From Frigoriglobus tundricola (GTDB lineage Bacteria > Planctomycetota > Planctomycetia > Gemmatales > Gemmataceae): DNA of 64,000 nucleotides. This document shows positions 15,787 through 24,489 of the stretch, piece by piece. Below the pieces are notes generated by a model. That model was not told the DNA's origin and did no database searches. It saw nothing but the letters and a program-made list of their open reading frames with translations. The DNA is taken from assembly GCF_013128195.2 (NCBI RefSeq), contig NZ_CP053452.2:6076001-6140000 (forward strand), in the 5' to 3' direction. Numbering within the stretch: position 1 is the first letter of the stretch; every line of letters starts with the position of its first letter. A program made the translations under genes and the position numbers.

Positions 15787-16920
15787 TCAGTGGGGTTTGG
15801 ACTTGTTCGCGGTCGCGCTGCCGTTCTGGGCCAGCCGTTCCAGGAACCAGGAGTGGGCGTCCGAGAGCTGACGGCCCTCGTCGGCCTCGGCAATTTTCGG
15901 GGCCGGCGGGGTGACCGCGGGCGGCGGGGTGACCGCGGGCGGCACCGAGGGGGCGCTCGGGGGGCCGGCGGTGGGTTTCGCGGCGGGCTCTCGGGACTCG
16001 CGGAGCAGTTCCTGGATCTGTCTCATCTGCTCGCACATCATCGCCGTGTGTTCTTGCTGCATGGTCGTGAACATCCGTGCCATCGCCACAAAGCACTGTT
16101 GAAACTGCTCCATCATGTCGCGGAACGGGGTCACGACCGCGCTCACCGCGTCGGCCGGGGCGCCGGCCGCGCGCAGCCCGCCCGGCGTGAAGAGCGCCAC
16201 GGGTGACGCGGTTTGGGCGCCGGTCCGCAGGAGCATCGAAACCTTCCCGATCTCGATCAGGTCGCCGTGGCGGAGCTGAACGGCCCGCGTTGCCCGGCCG
16301 TTGACTACGGTCCCCCCCCGGCTCAGCAGGTCCACGCACCAGATGCCGCTTCGCGTCTTCACGAGTGCGCACTGAAAGTACGCGACGGCCTCGTCCAGGA
16401 AGCGAAGGTTGCAAGCGGGGTGGCGCCCCACGAGGGTCACCGGCTGGTCCAGGACGGCGCTGCCGTTCGGCCCCGTTGGGGAGTGGACATCGAGGGCGGC
16501 CGCCGCCGCCGGGTCGGTGTGGCGGTCCGGATCGAGCCGGTCGCCCGGGGCGGTCGGGGCGCCGCCGGTGATCTGGACGTCGAACATGCCGACCCGGACC
16601 GTCTGGCCCGGGTGGATCCAGCCGCGCCCGCGGCCCCCGTCGTCCCACACCACCCCCGTTCGGCTCCCGAGGTCGATGCAGTAGGGGAGGCCATCAACGA
16701 GTTGGAGGTACGCGTGGCACTGGCTCACGCTCGGGTCGTCCAACCGGACACCGGCTTGGGGCGCGCGCCCCAAGATCGCATACGGGTGCGGAACGTGTTG
16801 GGGGTACGTCTGGCCGGTCGCCCGGTGGACGGAACGAACCTCCAGGCACCCGGGAAGTGTCGCCGCGAGCGCAACCGGGGCCGGCGAACTTTGTGCCTGG
16901 GGGGCGTCCGGTTGTGTCAT
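15787..16920 (-). CDS. Two-FHA-domain protein
   Basis: A 377-residue cytoplasmic protein. The first FHA domain (about 45-115) shows ILGRAPQAGVRLDDPSVSQCHAYL. The second (about 155-230) shows LVGRHPACNLRFLDEAVAYFQCALV and TVVNGRATRAVQLRHGDLIEIG. FHA domains bind phosphothreonine peptides; the second lacks the usual SRxH serine/histidine pair, so it may be structural. A helical Met/Gln-rich segment (about 265-315) looks like a coiled coil and is followed by a Pro-rich linker. It faces the exopolysaccharide operon convergently. A GTG nine bases upstream is an alternative start. It is probably an adaptor in Ser/Thr-kinase signalling, which is abundant in planctomycetes. Confidence 0.85.
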   Translation of the reverse strand: MTQPDAPQAQSSPAPVALAATLPGCLEVRSVHRATGQTYPQHVPHPYAILGRAPQAGVRLDDPSVSQCHAYLQLVDGLPYCIDLGSRTGVVWDDGGRGRGWIHPGQTVRVGMFDVQITGGAPTAPGDRLDPDRHTDPAAAAALDVHSPTGPNGSAVLDQPVTLVGRHPACNLRFLDEAVAYFQCALVKTRSGIWCVDLLSRGGTVVNGRATRAVQLRHGDLIEIGKVSMLLRTGAQTASPVALFTPGGLRAAGAPADAVSAVVTPFRDMMEQFQQCFVAMARMFTTMQQEHTAMMCEQMRQIQELLRESREPAAKPTAGPPSAPSVPPAVTPPPAVTPPAPKIAEADEGRQLSDAHSWFLERLAQNGSATANKSKPH

Positions 16921-17725
16921 GGTTCGCACCGTAAGATCGAGCCGCGTGCGGCTGAATTCCCAGACGATTTCTTCACGTTATTGTAGACCGCGGGGCCGGT
17001 GCCCGAAACGGGTAAGCCGGGGTTATCGTGGTAATCGCGCAGCGGGCGCCGCGCACGGTTGGTACGAGAGCGCGGCGGGTCGCGCCGGACCCGTTTTGTG
17101 AACGGTGGCCGTTCCGATCGCGGACCAACAGCGCCCGGGCGCTTCGTGGCGGTGTTTGAGCCGTCCCCGTGAGCGGCCCGTCCGGGTTCCGCTCCTCGGC
17201 CCGCGTGGGTCGGACCCGCTAGCGGTTCGTGTTGCACCGCGTCACGTCGAGACGAATGGCGGCCCGTCCGATTGCGGCCGACAGCTCCGTTCGGAGTCGC
17301 TGCCCGGCGCCGCGCGCTCGACCCCGCTCGACCCCGTTTTTTCGGACCCACCGCGCGCGGTCGGGTTTTCGGACAGCGCCGAGATAATCCTCACGGCGCC
17401 GTTTGACCTATCAAGTTTCTATTCTAGGTAAGAGTGAGCTGATTACTCGTCAGATCGGCTTATTTGTATTAAATGAATTCGGATACGGGCGTAACTGACG
17501 TCGGTACTACTCGTCTCGGGTTCGTGGTGGGCCTCAAACTCGCTCCCGCCGCGATCCGTGTCAGGTTGGTTTTTTCAGCTCCCCCCTCAACAGCGATTCG
17601 TAACTGTGAGACTTGATACACTGTTTGACGGTGCCGTCCTCCGCTGCGCGGGCCGCTCCCGCGGGCGCAGACAAACGGGGCCGCGGCGGTAGCGTACACC
17701 AGGCCACGTCACATTGGGGTAGGAC
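16921..17725. other. Long intergenic region upstream of the giant surface protein
   Basis: About 800 bases. The first 450 are GC-rich with only composition-driven open frames. From about 17390 to 17475 the DNA becomes AT-rich (TTGACC at 17403, TTTGTATTAAATGAATT near 17463), which suits a promoter/leader region for the surface protein at 17726, but no pair of boxes with good spacing could be fixed. Confidence 0.55.
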
Positions 17726-20700
17726 ATGAATCCGTTTTCCGCCTCGGTTCGTAAAATGTTCGCGCGGGCGTTCTCGCAACGAGCAAAGAGTCGATACAAC
17801 CCTATTTTGTCTGAGTTTCGTCTCGAGCCGTTGGAACCGCGTGAGGTACCGGCGGTGTACTACGTGTCGACGGCCGGGGCGGACGCCGCGGCCGGGGACG
17901 CGGCCCACCCGTGGCTCACCCTCCAGCACGCCGCCGACACGGTCCAGGCCGGCGACACCGTGAACGTCCTGGCCGGCAACTACGCCGGGTTCTGCCTGAC
18001 CACCACCGGCACCGCTAGTGCCCGGATCACCTTCACCGGCCAGGCCGGGGCCGACATCACCTCGGACAACCCGGTCACCGCCGACGGCATCAACATCGAG
18101 AACGCGAGCTACGTCACGGTCCAGGGGTTCACCGTCACCGGGGCCCAGCGGGCCGGGATCCGCTCGGTCACCAACACCAACGTCATCATCCAGAACAACG
18201 ACTGCGACCAGAACGCCGTGTGGGGCATCTTCAGCGGGTTCAGCAAGAACCTCCAGATCCTCAACAACGTGGCCTCCCGCTCGGCCCAGCAGCACGGGAT
18301 CTACGTGTCCAACAGCGACACCACGGGCAACGGCAACAACCCGACCATCAGCGGCAACACGGTCTGGGGCAACCACGACTGCGGGATCGAGCTGAACGGG
18401 GACCTGAACACCAGCGGGTCCGGCGGGATCATCTCCGGGGCCACGGTGACCGACAACGTGATCTACGACAACGGGGTCGGGGGCGGGGCCGGGATCAACT
18501 GCGACGGGGTCCAGAACTCGGTGTTCGAGAACAACCTGGTGTACAACGAGCACGCCACCGGCATCAGCCTGTCCTACGTGACCGCCGGGGGCGGGTCGTC
18601 CAACAACCGAGTGGTCAACAACACGGTCCTCATCGCGTCCGACGGCCGCTGGGCCCTGAACATCGACAACCAGAGCACCGGCAACACGGTGCTCAACAAC
18701 ATCCTGGACGGCCCGGCCGGGGCGTTCCCGGGCGCGTTCGACGTGTCCACCGACAGCCTGACCGGGCTCACCAGCGACTACAACCTGGTCGAGAACAAGT
18801 TGTCCAACTCGGACGGGAACTCGGCCAACCTGACGCTGGCCCAGTGGCAGTCCGCCACCGGCCAGGACGCGCACTCGGTCACCAGCGCGTTCGACACGAC
18901 CGCGCTGAGCGCCCTGTTCGGGTCCGCGGCCAGCGGGAACTACCACCTGATCGCCGGGTCCCCGGCCATCAACATCGGGACCGCGACCGACGCCCCGGCG
19001 ACCGACGCCAAGGGCACCCTGCGGCCCAGCGGGGCCGGCGTGGACATCGGGTACGACGAGTACTCCACGGCCAACATCACCACCCACTTCCAGGTGTCGG
19101 CCCCGGCGACGGCGACCGCGGGCACCGCGTTCACGGTGACGGTGACGGCCCAGACCGGCACCGGGGCCACGGACACCGGGTACCGGGGCACGGTCCACTT
19201 CACGAGTACGGACGGTCAGGCGGGGCTGCCGGCCGACTACACGTTCACCGCGGCGGACGCCGGGATCCACACGTTCACGGTGACGCTCCAGACGGTCGGG
19301 TCCGAGTCGGTGACGGCGACGGACACCGCGACCGGGGCCATCACCGGGGCCGCGACTGCGACGGTCGCGAGCGCCGGGACCACGTTCGCGGTGTCGGCCC
19401 CGTCGGCGGCGACCGCGGGCACCGCGTTCACGGTGACGGTGACGGCTCAAACCAGCGGCGGGACCAACACCGGGTACCGGGGTACGGTCCACTTCACGAG
19501 TACAGACGGTCAGGCGGTGCTGCCGGCCAACTACACGTTCACGGCGGCCGATGCCGGGGTCCACACGTTCACGGTGACCCTGAAGACGGCCGGGTCCGAA
19601 TCGATCACGGCGACGGACACGGTGACCGGCGCGATTACGGGAACTGCGACCACGACGGTGTCGGCGGCGTCGGCCAGCACGCTCCAGGTGTCCGAGCCCG
19701 CCACGGCGACGGCCGGTTCGTCCTTCAGCGTCACGGTCACGGCGAAGGACGCGTACGGGAACGTTGCCACCGGCTATCGTGGTATGGTCCACTTCACGAG
19801 TACCGATGGTCAGGCGGTGCTGCCCGCGAACTACACGTTCACGGCGGCCGATGCCGGGGCGCACACGTTCACGGTGACCCTGAAGACGGCCGGGTCCGAA
19901 TCCGTGACCGCGACGGACACGGTGACCGGCGCGATTACGGGAACTGCGACCACGACGGTGTCGGCGGCGTCGGCCAGCGTGCTCCAGGTGTCCGAGCCCA
20001 CCACGGCGACGGCGGGCACCGCGTTCAGCGTGACCGCGACCCTGAAGGACGCGTACGGGAACGTCGCCACCGGCTATCGTGGTATGGTCCACTTCACGAG
20101 TACCGATGGTCAGGCGGTGCTGCCCGCGAACTACACGTTCACGGCGGCCGATGCCGGGGCGCACACGTTCACGGTGACCCTGAAGACGGCCGGGTCCGAA
20201 TCCGTGACCGCGACGGACACGGTGACCGGCGCGATTACGGGAACTGCGACCACGACGGTGTCGGCGGCGTCGGCCAGCGTGCTCCAGGTGTCCGAGCCCA
20301 CCACGGCGACGGCGGGCACCGCGTTCAGCGTGACTGCGACCCTGAAGGACGCGTACGGGAACGTCGCCACTGGCTATCGTGGCACGGTTCACTTCACGAG
20401 TACCGATGGTCAGGCGGTGCTGCCCGCGAACTACACGTTCACGGCGGCCGATGCCGGGGCGCACACGTTCACGGTGACCCTGAAGACGGCCGGCTCGAAG
20501 TCGGTGACGGCGACGGACACGGTGACCAGTGCGCTGACGAGTAGTGCGTCCACGACGGTGTCGGCGGCGTCGGCCAGCGTGCTCCAGGTGTCCGAGCCCG
20601 CCACGGCGACGGCCGGTTCGTCCTTCAGCGTCACGGTCACGGCGAAGGACGCGTACGGGAACGTTGCCACCGGCTATCGTGGTACGGTCCACTTCACGAG

Positions 20701-22417
20701 TACCGATGGTCAGGCGGTGCTGCCCGCGAACTACACGTTCACGGCGGCCGATGCCGGGGCGCACACGTTCACGGTGACCCTGAAGACGGCCGGGTCCGAA
20801 TCCGTGACCGCGACGGACACGGTGACCGGCGCGATTACGGGAACTGCGACCACGACGGTGTCGGCGGCGTCGGCCAGCGTGCTCCAGGTGTCCGAGCCCA
20901 CCACGGCGACGGCGGGCACCGCGTTCAGCGTGACTGCGACCCTGAAGGACGCGTACGGGAACGTCGCCACTGGCTATCGTGGCACGGTTCACTTCACGAG
21001 TACCGATGGTCAGGCGGTGCTGCCCGCGAACTACACGTTCACGGTCGCGGATGCCGGGGCTCACACGTTCACGGTGACCCTGAAGACGGCCGGCTCGAAG
21101 TCGGTGACGGTGACGGACACGGTGACCGGTGGGATTACGGGAACCGCGACCACGACGGTGTCCGCATCGTCGGCCAGCGTGCTCCAGGTGTCCGAGCCCA
21201 CCACAGCGACGGTCGGTTCGTCCTTCAGCGTGACAGTCACGGCGAAGGACGCGTACGGGAACGTGGCCACCGGGTACCTGGGTACGGTCCACTTCACGAG
21301 CACGGACGGTCAGGCGGTGCTGCCCGCGAACTACACGTTCACGGTCACGGACGCCGGGGTTCACACGTTCGCCGTGACTCTTGAGTCCACCGGTTCGAAG
21401 TCGGTGACCGCGACGGACACGGTAACCAACTCGATCACCGGTATCGGGTCCACGAACGTGAACGCGACCGCGCCGCCTCCGCCCCCGTCGGCACCCGCAC
21501 CGGTCGCGCAGCGTGCGCCTGACGTCCCACTTTATGCGGCGGGGAGCGCGGCGGGCGGTTCCGGTGTCGTTTCGGCGTACAGTCCCGTGACGGGCGGGAC
21601 GCTCATTCAGTTCCAGCCGTTCGGTGCCTACACGGGCGGGGTGAAGGTGGCGGTGGGTGACGTGACCGGGGACGGGTACGACGACCTGATCGTGATGGCC
21701 GGGCCCGGTGCCCTCAACGGCCTGGTCGAGATCTACAGCGGCAAGGACTTCTCGCTCGTCAGCGAGTATTTTGCGTTCCCGGGGTACCAGGGCGAGTTCA
21801 ACATCGCGGCCGGGGACGTGACCGGCAGCGGGGTCGCGGACGTGATCTTCTCCACGGCCACGGGGGGCGACTTCGTGTTCGCTTACGCCGGCGCGAGCAC
21901 TCAGATGATCACCCTGTTCTCGGCGTTCGGCGGGTTCACCGGCGGCGTCACCATCGCGGCCGGAGACGTGCAAGGGGTCGGCCGCGACCAGATCATCGTG
22001 GGCACCGCGTCCCAGGTGGGCGCGGCCGGGGTGTTCAACACCGCCGGCCAACTGCTCCAGCCGTACTACTTCGCCCCGATCCCGATGAACGGGGTGAACG
22101 TGGCCGCGGGCGACCTGAACAACTCCGGGCACGACGACATCATCTTCGGGGCGCGGACCGGATCGACGCTGGTGCTCGAGTACGACGGGGTGTCGCAGGG
22201 GCTGATGGGGTGGTTCTTCGCGTACCCGGGCCAGTCGTTCGGGGTGACCGTGGCGACCGAGGACCCGACCGGGGACGGGTACGCCGACATCGTCACCGGG
22301 TTCACCGGCAACGTGTCGGCGATCGCCCTCTACAGCGGCCTTTCGTTCCAACTGCTCGCTGTCGATTTCACACCGGCTGGTACTTCCGGCCTCAGCGTTG
22401 CGGGCAGTCACGCGTGA
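17726..22417 (+). CDS. Giant surface protein: beta-helix, eight Ig-like repeats, FG-GAP propeller
   Basis: A 1563-residue extracellular protein. Residues 1-45 are a basic leader ending in RLEPLEPREVPA, a motif recurring at the N terminus of exported Gemmata-group proteins. Residues 45 to about 450 are a right-handed parallel beta-helix with Asn ladders (NVIIQNNDC, NLQILNNVASRS, NTVWGNHDCGIELNG). Eight Ig/invasin-like units (about 454-1252; DNA 19088-21481) follow, each with GTVHFTSTDGQA-L-A-YTF and HTFTVTL. A Pro linker leads to five FG-GAP/VCBS-like blades (GDVTGDGYDDLIV, GDVTGSGVADVIF, GDLNNSGHDDIIF) with Ca-binding-type Asp patterns. The overall form suggests a carbohydrate-binding or adhesive stalk protein. 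No sortase, PEP-CTERM or dockerin tail is visible. Confidence 0.9.
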   Translation: MNPFSASVRKMFARAFSQRAKSRYNPILSEFRLEPLEPREVPAVYYVSTAGADAAAGDAAHPWLTLQHAADTVQAGDTVNVLAGNYAGFCLTTTGTASARITFTGQAGADITSDNPVTADGINIENASYVTVQGFTVTGAQRAGIRSVTNTNVIIQNNDCDQNAVWGIFSGFSKNLQILNNVASRSAQQHGIYVSNSDTTGNGNNPTISGNTVWGNHDCGIELNGDLNTSGSGGIISGATVTDNVIYDNGVGGGAGINCDGVQNSVFENNLVYNEHATGISLSYVTAGGGSSNNRVVNNTVLIASDGRWALNIDNQSTGNTVLNNILDGPAGAFPGAFDVSTDSLTGLTSDYNLVENKLSNSDGNSANLTLAQWQSATGQDAHSVTSAFDTTALSALFGSAASGNYHLIAGSPAINIGTATDAPATDAKGTLRPSGAGVDIGYDEYSTANITTHFQVSAPATATAGTAFTVTVTAQTGTGATDTGYRGTVHFTSTDGQAGLPADYTFTAADAGIHTFTVTLQTVGSESVTATDTATGAITGAATATVASAGTTFAVSAPSAATAGTAFTVTVTAQTSGGTNTGYRGTVHFTSTDGQAVLPANYTFTAADAGVHTFTVTLKTAGSESITATDTVTGAITGTATTTVSAASASTLQVSEPATATAGSSFSVTVTAKDAYGNVATGYRGMVHFTSTDGQAVLPANYTFTAADAGAHTFTVTLKTAGSESVTATDTVTGAITGTATTTVSAASASVLQVSEPTTATAGTAFSVTATLKDAYGNVATGYRGMVHFTSTDGQAVLPANYTFTAADAGAHTFTVTLKTAGSESVTATDTVTGAITGTATTTVSAASASVLQVSEPTTATAGTAFSVTATLKDAYGNVATGYRGTVHFTSTDGQAVLPANYTFTAADAGAHTFTVTLKTAGSKSVTATDTVTSALTSSASTTVSAASASVLQVSEPATATAGSSFSVTVTAKDAYGNVATGYRGTVHFTSTDGQAVLPANYTFTAADAGAHTFTVTLKTAGSESVTATDTVTGAITGTATTTVSAASASVLQVSEPTTATAGTAFSVTATLKDAYGNVATGYRGTVHFTSTDGQAVLPANYTFTVADAGAHTFTVTLKTAGSKSVTVTDTVTGGITGTATTTVSASSASVLQVSEPTTATVGSSFSVTVTAKDAYGNVATGYLGTVHFTSTDGQAVLPANYTFTVTDAGVHTFAVTLESTGSKSVTATDTVTNSITGIGSTNVNATAPPPPPSAPAPVAQRAPDVPLYAAGSAAGGSGVVSAYSPVTGGTLIQFQPFGAYTGGVKVAVGDVTGDGYDDLIVMAGPGALNGLVEIYSGKDFSLVSEYFAFPGYQGEFNIAAGDVTGSGVADVIFSTATGGDFVFAYAGASTQMITLFSAFGGFTGGVTIAAGDVQGVGRDQIIVGTASQVGAAGVFNTAGQLLQPYYFAPIPMNGVNVAAGDLNNSGHDDIIFGARTGSTLVLEYDGVSQGLMGWFFAYPGQSFGVTVATEDPTGDGYADIVTGFTGNVSAIALYSGLSFQLLAVDFTPAGTSGLSVAGSHA
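19088..21481 (+). repeat. Eight tandem ~300-bp coding repeats
   Basis: Units begin at about 19088, 19385, 19682, 19982, 20282, 20582, 20882 and 21182. The last six have a period of exactly 300 bases. Sequence identity is very high and mosaic: 20086-20444 matches 20686-21044 base for base at a 600-base offset, while 19681-19784 matches 20581-20684 at a 900-base offset. This is the pattern expected from unequal crossing-over or gene conversion. Array length may differ between strains or be collapsed in assemblies. Confidence 0.93.
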
Positions 22418-22451
22418 CCGTTACCCCCGATCGATGAACACGATTGCGTCG

Positions 22452-22474
22452 CGCCCCGGCCCCGCGCCGGGGCG
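22452..22474 (+). terminator. GC hairpin after surface-protein gene
   Basis: A perfect 9-bp stem CGCCCCGGC / GCCGGGGCG with a 5-base loop lies 35 bases after the stop at 22417. It is followed by TATTCGTTG rather than a T-run, so termination would rely on the strong stem. Confidence 0.6.
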
Positions 22475-22862
22475 TATTCGTTGATGTGGGAACCCGACGA
22501 GGGCACGATGCGGTTCGGGTGGGCCGCTCCGGCTTCGATCCCCGGATCGCGGTGCAACTTCGCAGCGGTTGTGAATCTGATGGGTGTGAGTAGTGTACGA
22601 GCTGGAAAGTCGAGTGCCGGGCATATGGACACATACGAGATCGGGAGCGTGTAAAATATTTCGGTTCTCTCGTTGGTTCGGAAGGTTCGGTCGTAAATTA
22701 CTAAATTGCCGGCCGTTTTCTTGCACCCGCCGGCATTCTTGGTAGTGTGAAGGGTACTTTTCAAACGCACGGTCCGGGACGTAGGTGATTGCGGGCGTTA
22801 CGGATTCGCCCCTCCGCTTTGGGATCGTGTGTATGATCCAGATGTCGTCTTTTTAACGAACT
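22475..22862. other. Intergenic region left of the insertion sequence
   Basis: About 390 bases of lower GC than the surroundings (for example 22650-22760). No gene, repeat or RNA was recognised. Confidence 0.5.
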
Positions 22863-22968
22863 GGCGCGGTCGCCGGTGGTGTCTTCTTAGCCTTGCACGA
22901 GTTACCGGAGGTATGGTAAGGGATTCCGCTTCTCGGTTGGCATTTGCTCCCACGGATTGAGATCCGTC

Positions 22969-23343
22969 ATGGACGACCTGAGCCGCTTCTGTTGCCTCAA
23001 TGCCCATTGTCCCGACCATGGGAAACGGAACCACGGGAACCTGACCGTGCCGGCCCGTTATGGGCCGAACAAGACGCGGGTGCTCCGGTGCCGGACCTGC
23101 AAGGCCCGGTTCTCCGAGCGCAAGGGCACCCCACTGTTCGACGCCCGACTGCCGGCCGCGCGGGTGACCGCGGTTCTGGCTCACGTGGCCGAAGGGATCG
23201 GGACCCGCAAGACCGCACGGCTCACCGGGGTTCATACCAATACGGTGACCCGGTACATCCGACGGGCCGGCCAACATGCCCGCGCGTTGCACGACGAGCT
23301 CGTGGCTTTTTCCCCCGACGACCCGCGAAGTGCAGTTCGATGA
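22969..23343 (+). CDS. IS1-type InsA-like zinc-finger/HTH protein
   Basis: A 124-residue first ORF of the insertion sequence. It has a four-cysteine zinc finger (CCLNAHCPDHGK and CRTCKARFSERKGTPLFD) and a helix-turn-helix (VLAHVAEGIGTRKTARLTGVH, then NTVTRYIRRAGQ). This half binds the element ends. The protein stops at 23341-23343 after leaving the conserved reading at VAFSP. The downstream sequence that belongs to the same polypeptide continues in the +1 frame, so the full transposase needs a frameshift in or just after T5C5 (23305-23314). An upstream TTG at 22957 is less likely than ATG 22969. Confidence 0.82.
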   Translation: MDDLSRFCCLNAHCPDHGKRNHGNLTVPARYGPNKTRVLRCRTCKARFSERKGTPLFDARLPAARVTAVLAHVAEGIGTRKTARLTGVHTNTVTRYIRRAGQHARALHDELVAFSPDDPRSAVR

Positions 23344-24076
23344 GAAGTGGGATTTCGTGGGCCGTAAGGAGAAGAACTGCGGCCCCGACGAGACCCGGCG
23401 CGGGGACTGCTGGGACCACGTGGCCCTCGATCCCGAGAGCCGATTGGTCGTGAGCCTGTTGGTCGGTAAGCGGACCGAGGACGCGACCCACGCCCTGGTC
23501 CGTGACTTCCACCGGCGCACCGGGGGCCGAGTGATGCGGCTCATGACGTCCGACGAGTACCCGGTGTACGCCTCGGCGATCCGGGACACCTACGGGCACT
23601 TGGTGACCCCGCCGCGAACCGGGCGACCCGGTCGGCCGCGCAAGGCCCACCGGGTCATCCCGCCCGAGGTCACCTATGCGACCGTCCACAAGGAGCGGGA
23701 GAACAACCGGGTGGTGGCGGTGAGCACGCGGGTGGTGTTCGGGGCGGTGGTGGCGGTCACGGCCGCGCTACTCGCCTCGGCGGTGAGCACGGCGGTCAAC
23801 ACGTGCTTCGTGGAGCGACACAACGGGACGGACCGGAATCGGTGCAGCCGCAAGGTGCGCAAGAGCTATGGGTTCTCGAAGGACTGGGACACGCACCGTG
23901 CGGCCACCGCCTTCAGCTACTTCAGCTACAACTTCTGCTGGCCGGTCCGCACGCTCCGCCACAAGGGTGCCGACGGGCGCTGGCACCAGAGAACACCGGC
24001 AATGGCCGCGGGACTGACCGATCGGGTGTGGGCGCTATCCGAATGGTTGACCCTGCCAGCGGTGCAATGCAGGTAG
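23276..24076 (+). CDS. IS1-type DDE transposase, catalytic part (InsB-like frame)
   Basis: The catalytic half of the transposase. The conserved sequence begins at about 23317 (TREVQFDEKWDFVGRKEKNC). The DDE triad is seen as Asp in FDEKW, Asp in MTSDEYPVYASA and Glu in CFVERHNGTDRN, with SYFSYNFCWPVRTL at the end. The ATG at 23276 overlaps the first ORF out of frame and is probably not the true start; the active enzyme would be an InsA-InsB fusion made by a +1 shift. The TAG stop abuts the likely right inverted repeat. If the extra base in T5C5 is real and not slipped over, the element is inactive. Confidence 0.8.
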   Translation: MPARCTTSSWLFPPTTREVQFDEKWDFVGRKEKNCGPDETRRGDCWDHVALDPESRLVVSLLVGKRTEDATHALVRDFHRRTGGRVMRLMTSDEYPVYASAIRDTYGHLVTPPRTGRPGRPRKAHRVIPPEVTYATVHKERENNRVVAVSTRVVFGAVVAVTAALLASAVSTAVNTCFVERHNGTDRNRCSRKVRKSYGFSKDWDTHRAATAFSYFSYNFCWPVRTLRHKGADGRWHQRTPAMAAGLTDRVWALSEWLTLPAVQCR

Positions 24077-24093
24077 CCCACCACCCGGTCGCC

Positions 24094-24489
24094 CCCTCTG
24101 GAAATTTATCTGCACGAGGCCCCCGTGATGACACTCGCCCACGAGCATCACTACCGGACGTCACGTTTCACTTTTCTGCTGCTCACGCCGGTATCCGCTT
24201 TCGAATTAGGCGAAATTGAGCCCGCGGCTTTTTTCACGTTTTAGCGATTCTGCTCGGAGCGTAATTGCGGCTCTTGTGAGCTGCGCGAGCCGTATTCGAT
24301 TCCGGTCAGATGGATTAATTGTTGTCTAATTATACGGCCCATTAAATCGTGGTGAGTTTGGGGTGTGAGCCCGTTTCTCCCGTTTGAATCGTTTTGCCAC
24401 CGTCGTCTGTTTTTGAGTGCGCGGGAAGGGGCCGGGTGGGTCTTACGGCTCCGAGCTGACTCGGTCGAGGGACCGCAGGGGTTGGGAAA
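24094..24489. other. Intergenic region, likely leader of the NRPS/PKS operon
   Basis: About 400 bases between the insertion sequence and the first NRPS gene, with an AT-rich stretch (about 24230-24350). The promoter of the biosynthetic operon probably lies here. TTGTCTAATTATAC near 24322 is suggestive, but no well-spaced pair of boxes was found. Confidence 0.5.

Larger units (their letters stand above)
22863..24093 (+). mobile_element. IS1-like insertion sequence
   Basis: About 1.23 kb with the two-ORF plan of IS1: a small zinc-finger/helix-turn-helix protein followed by a DDE transposase in another frame. The likely ends are an imperfect inverted repeat: left GCGGTCGCCGGTGGTG (about 22866-22881) against right CCCACCACCCGGTCGCC (24077-24093), which begins directly after the transposase stop as in IS1-type elements. 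Target-site duplications were not identified, so the exact ends are uncertain. It sits between the surface-protein gene and the NRPS/PKS cluster. Confidence 0.75.

Noticed and set aside
17105..17431. A 108-codon plus-strand frame in the leader of the surface protein
   Set aside because: No ribosome site, domain or conserved look; Arg/Pro/Ser-rich as expected by chance.
19531..21303. A series of minus-strand 79-codon frames at exact 300-base spacing
   Set aside because: They arise from the tandem coding repeats on the plus strand.
19088..21481. Regular repeats considered as a CRISPR array
   Set aside because: The units are 300 bases, have no unique spacers and lie inside one protein-coding gene.
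17561..22411. A 1616-codon open frame on the minus strand opposite the giant surface protein
   Set aside because: It is a shadow of GC-biased codons and the 300-bp repeats; the plus frame has clear domains and the minus frame is Arg/Gly/His-rich without motifs.
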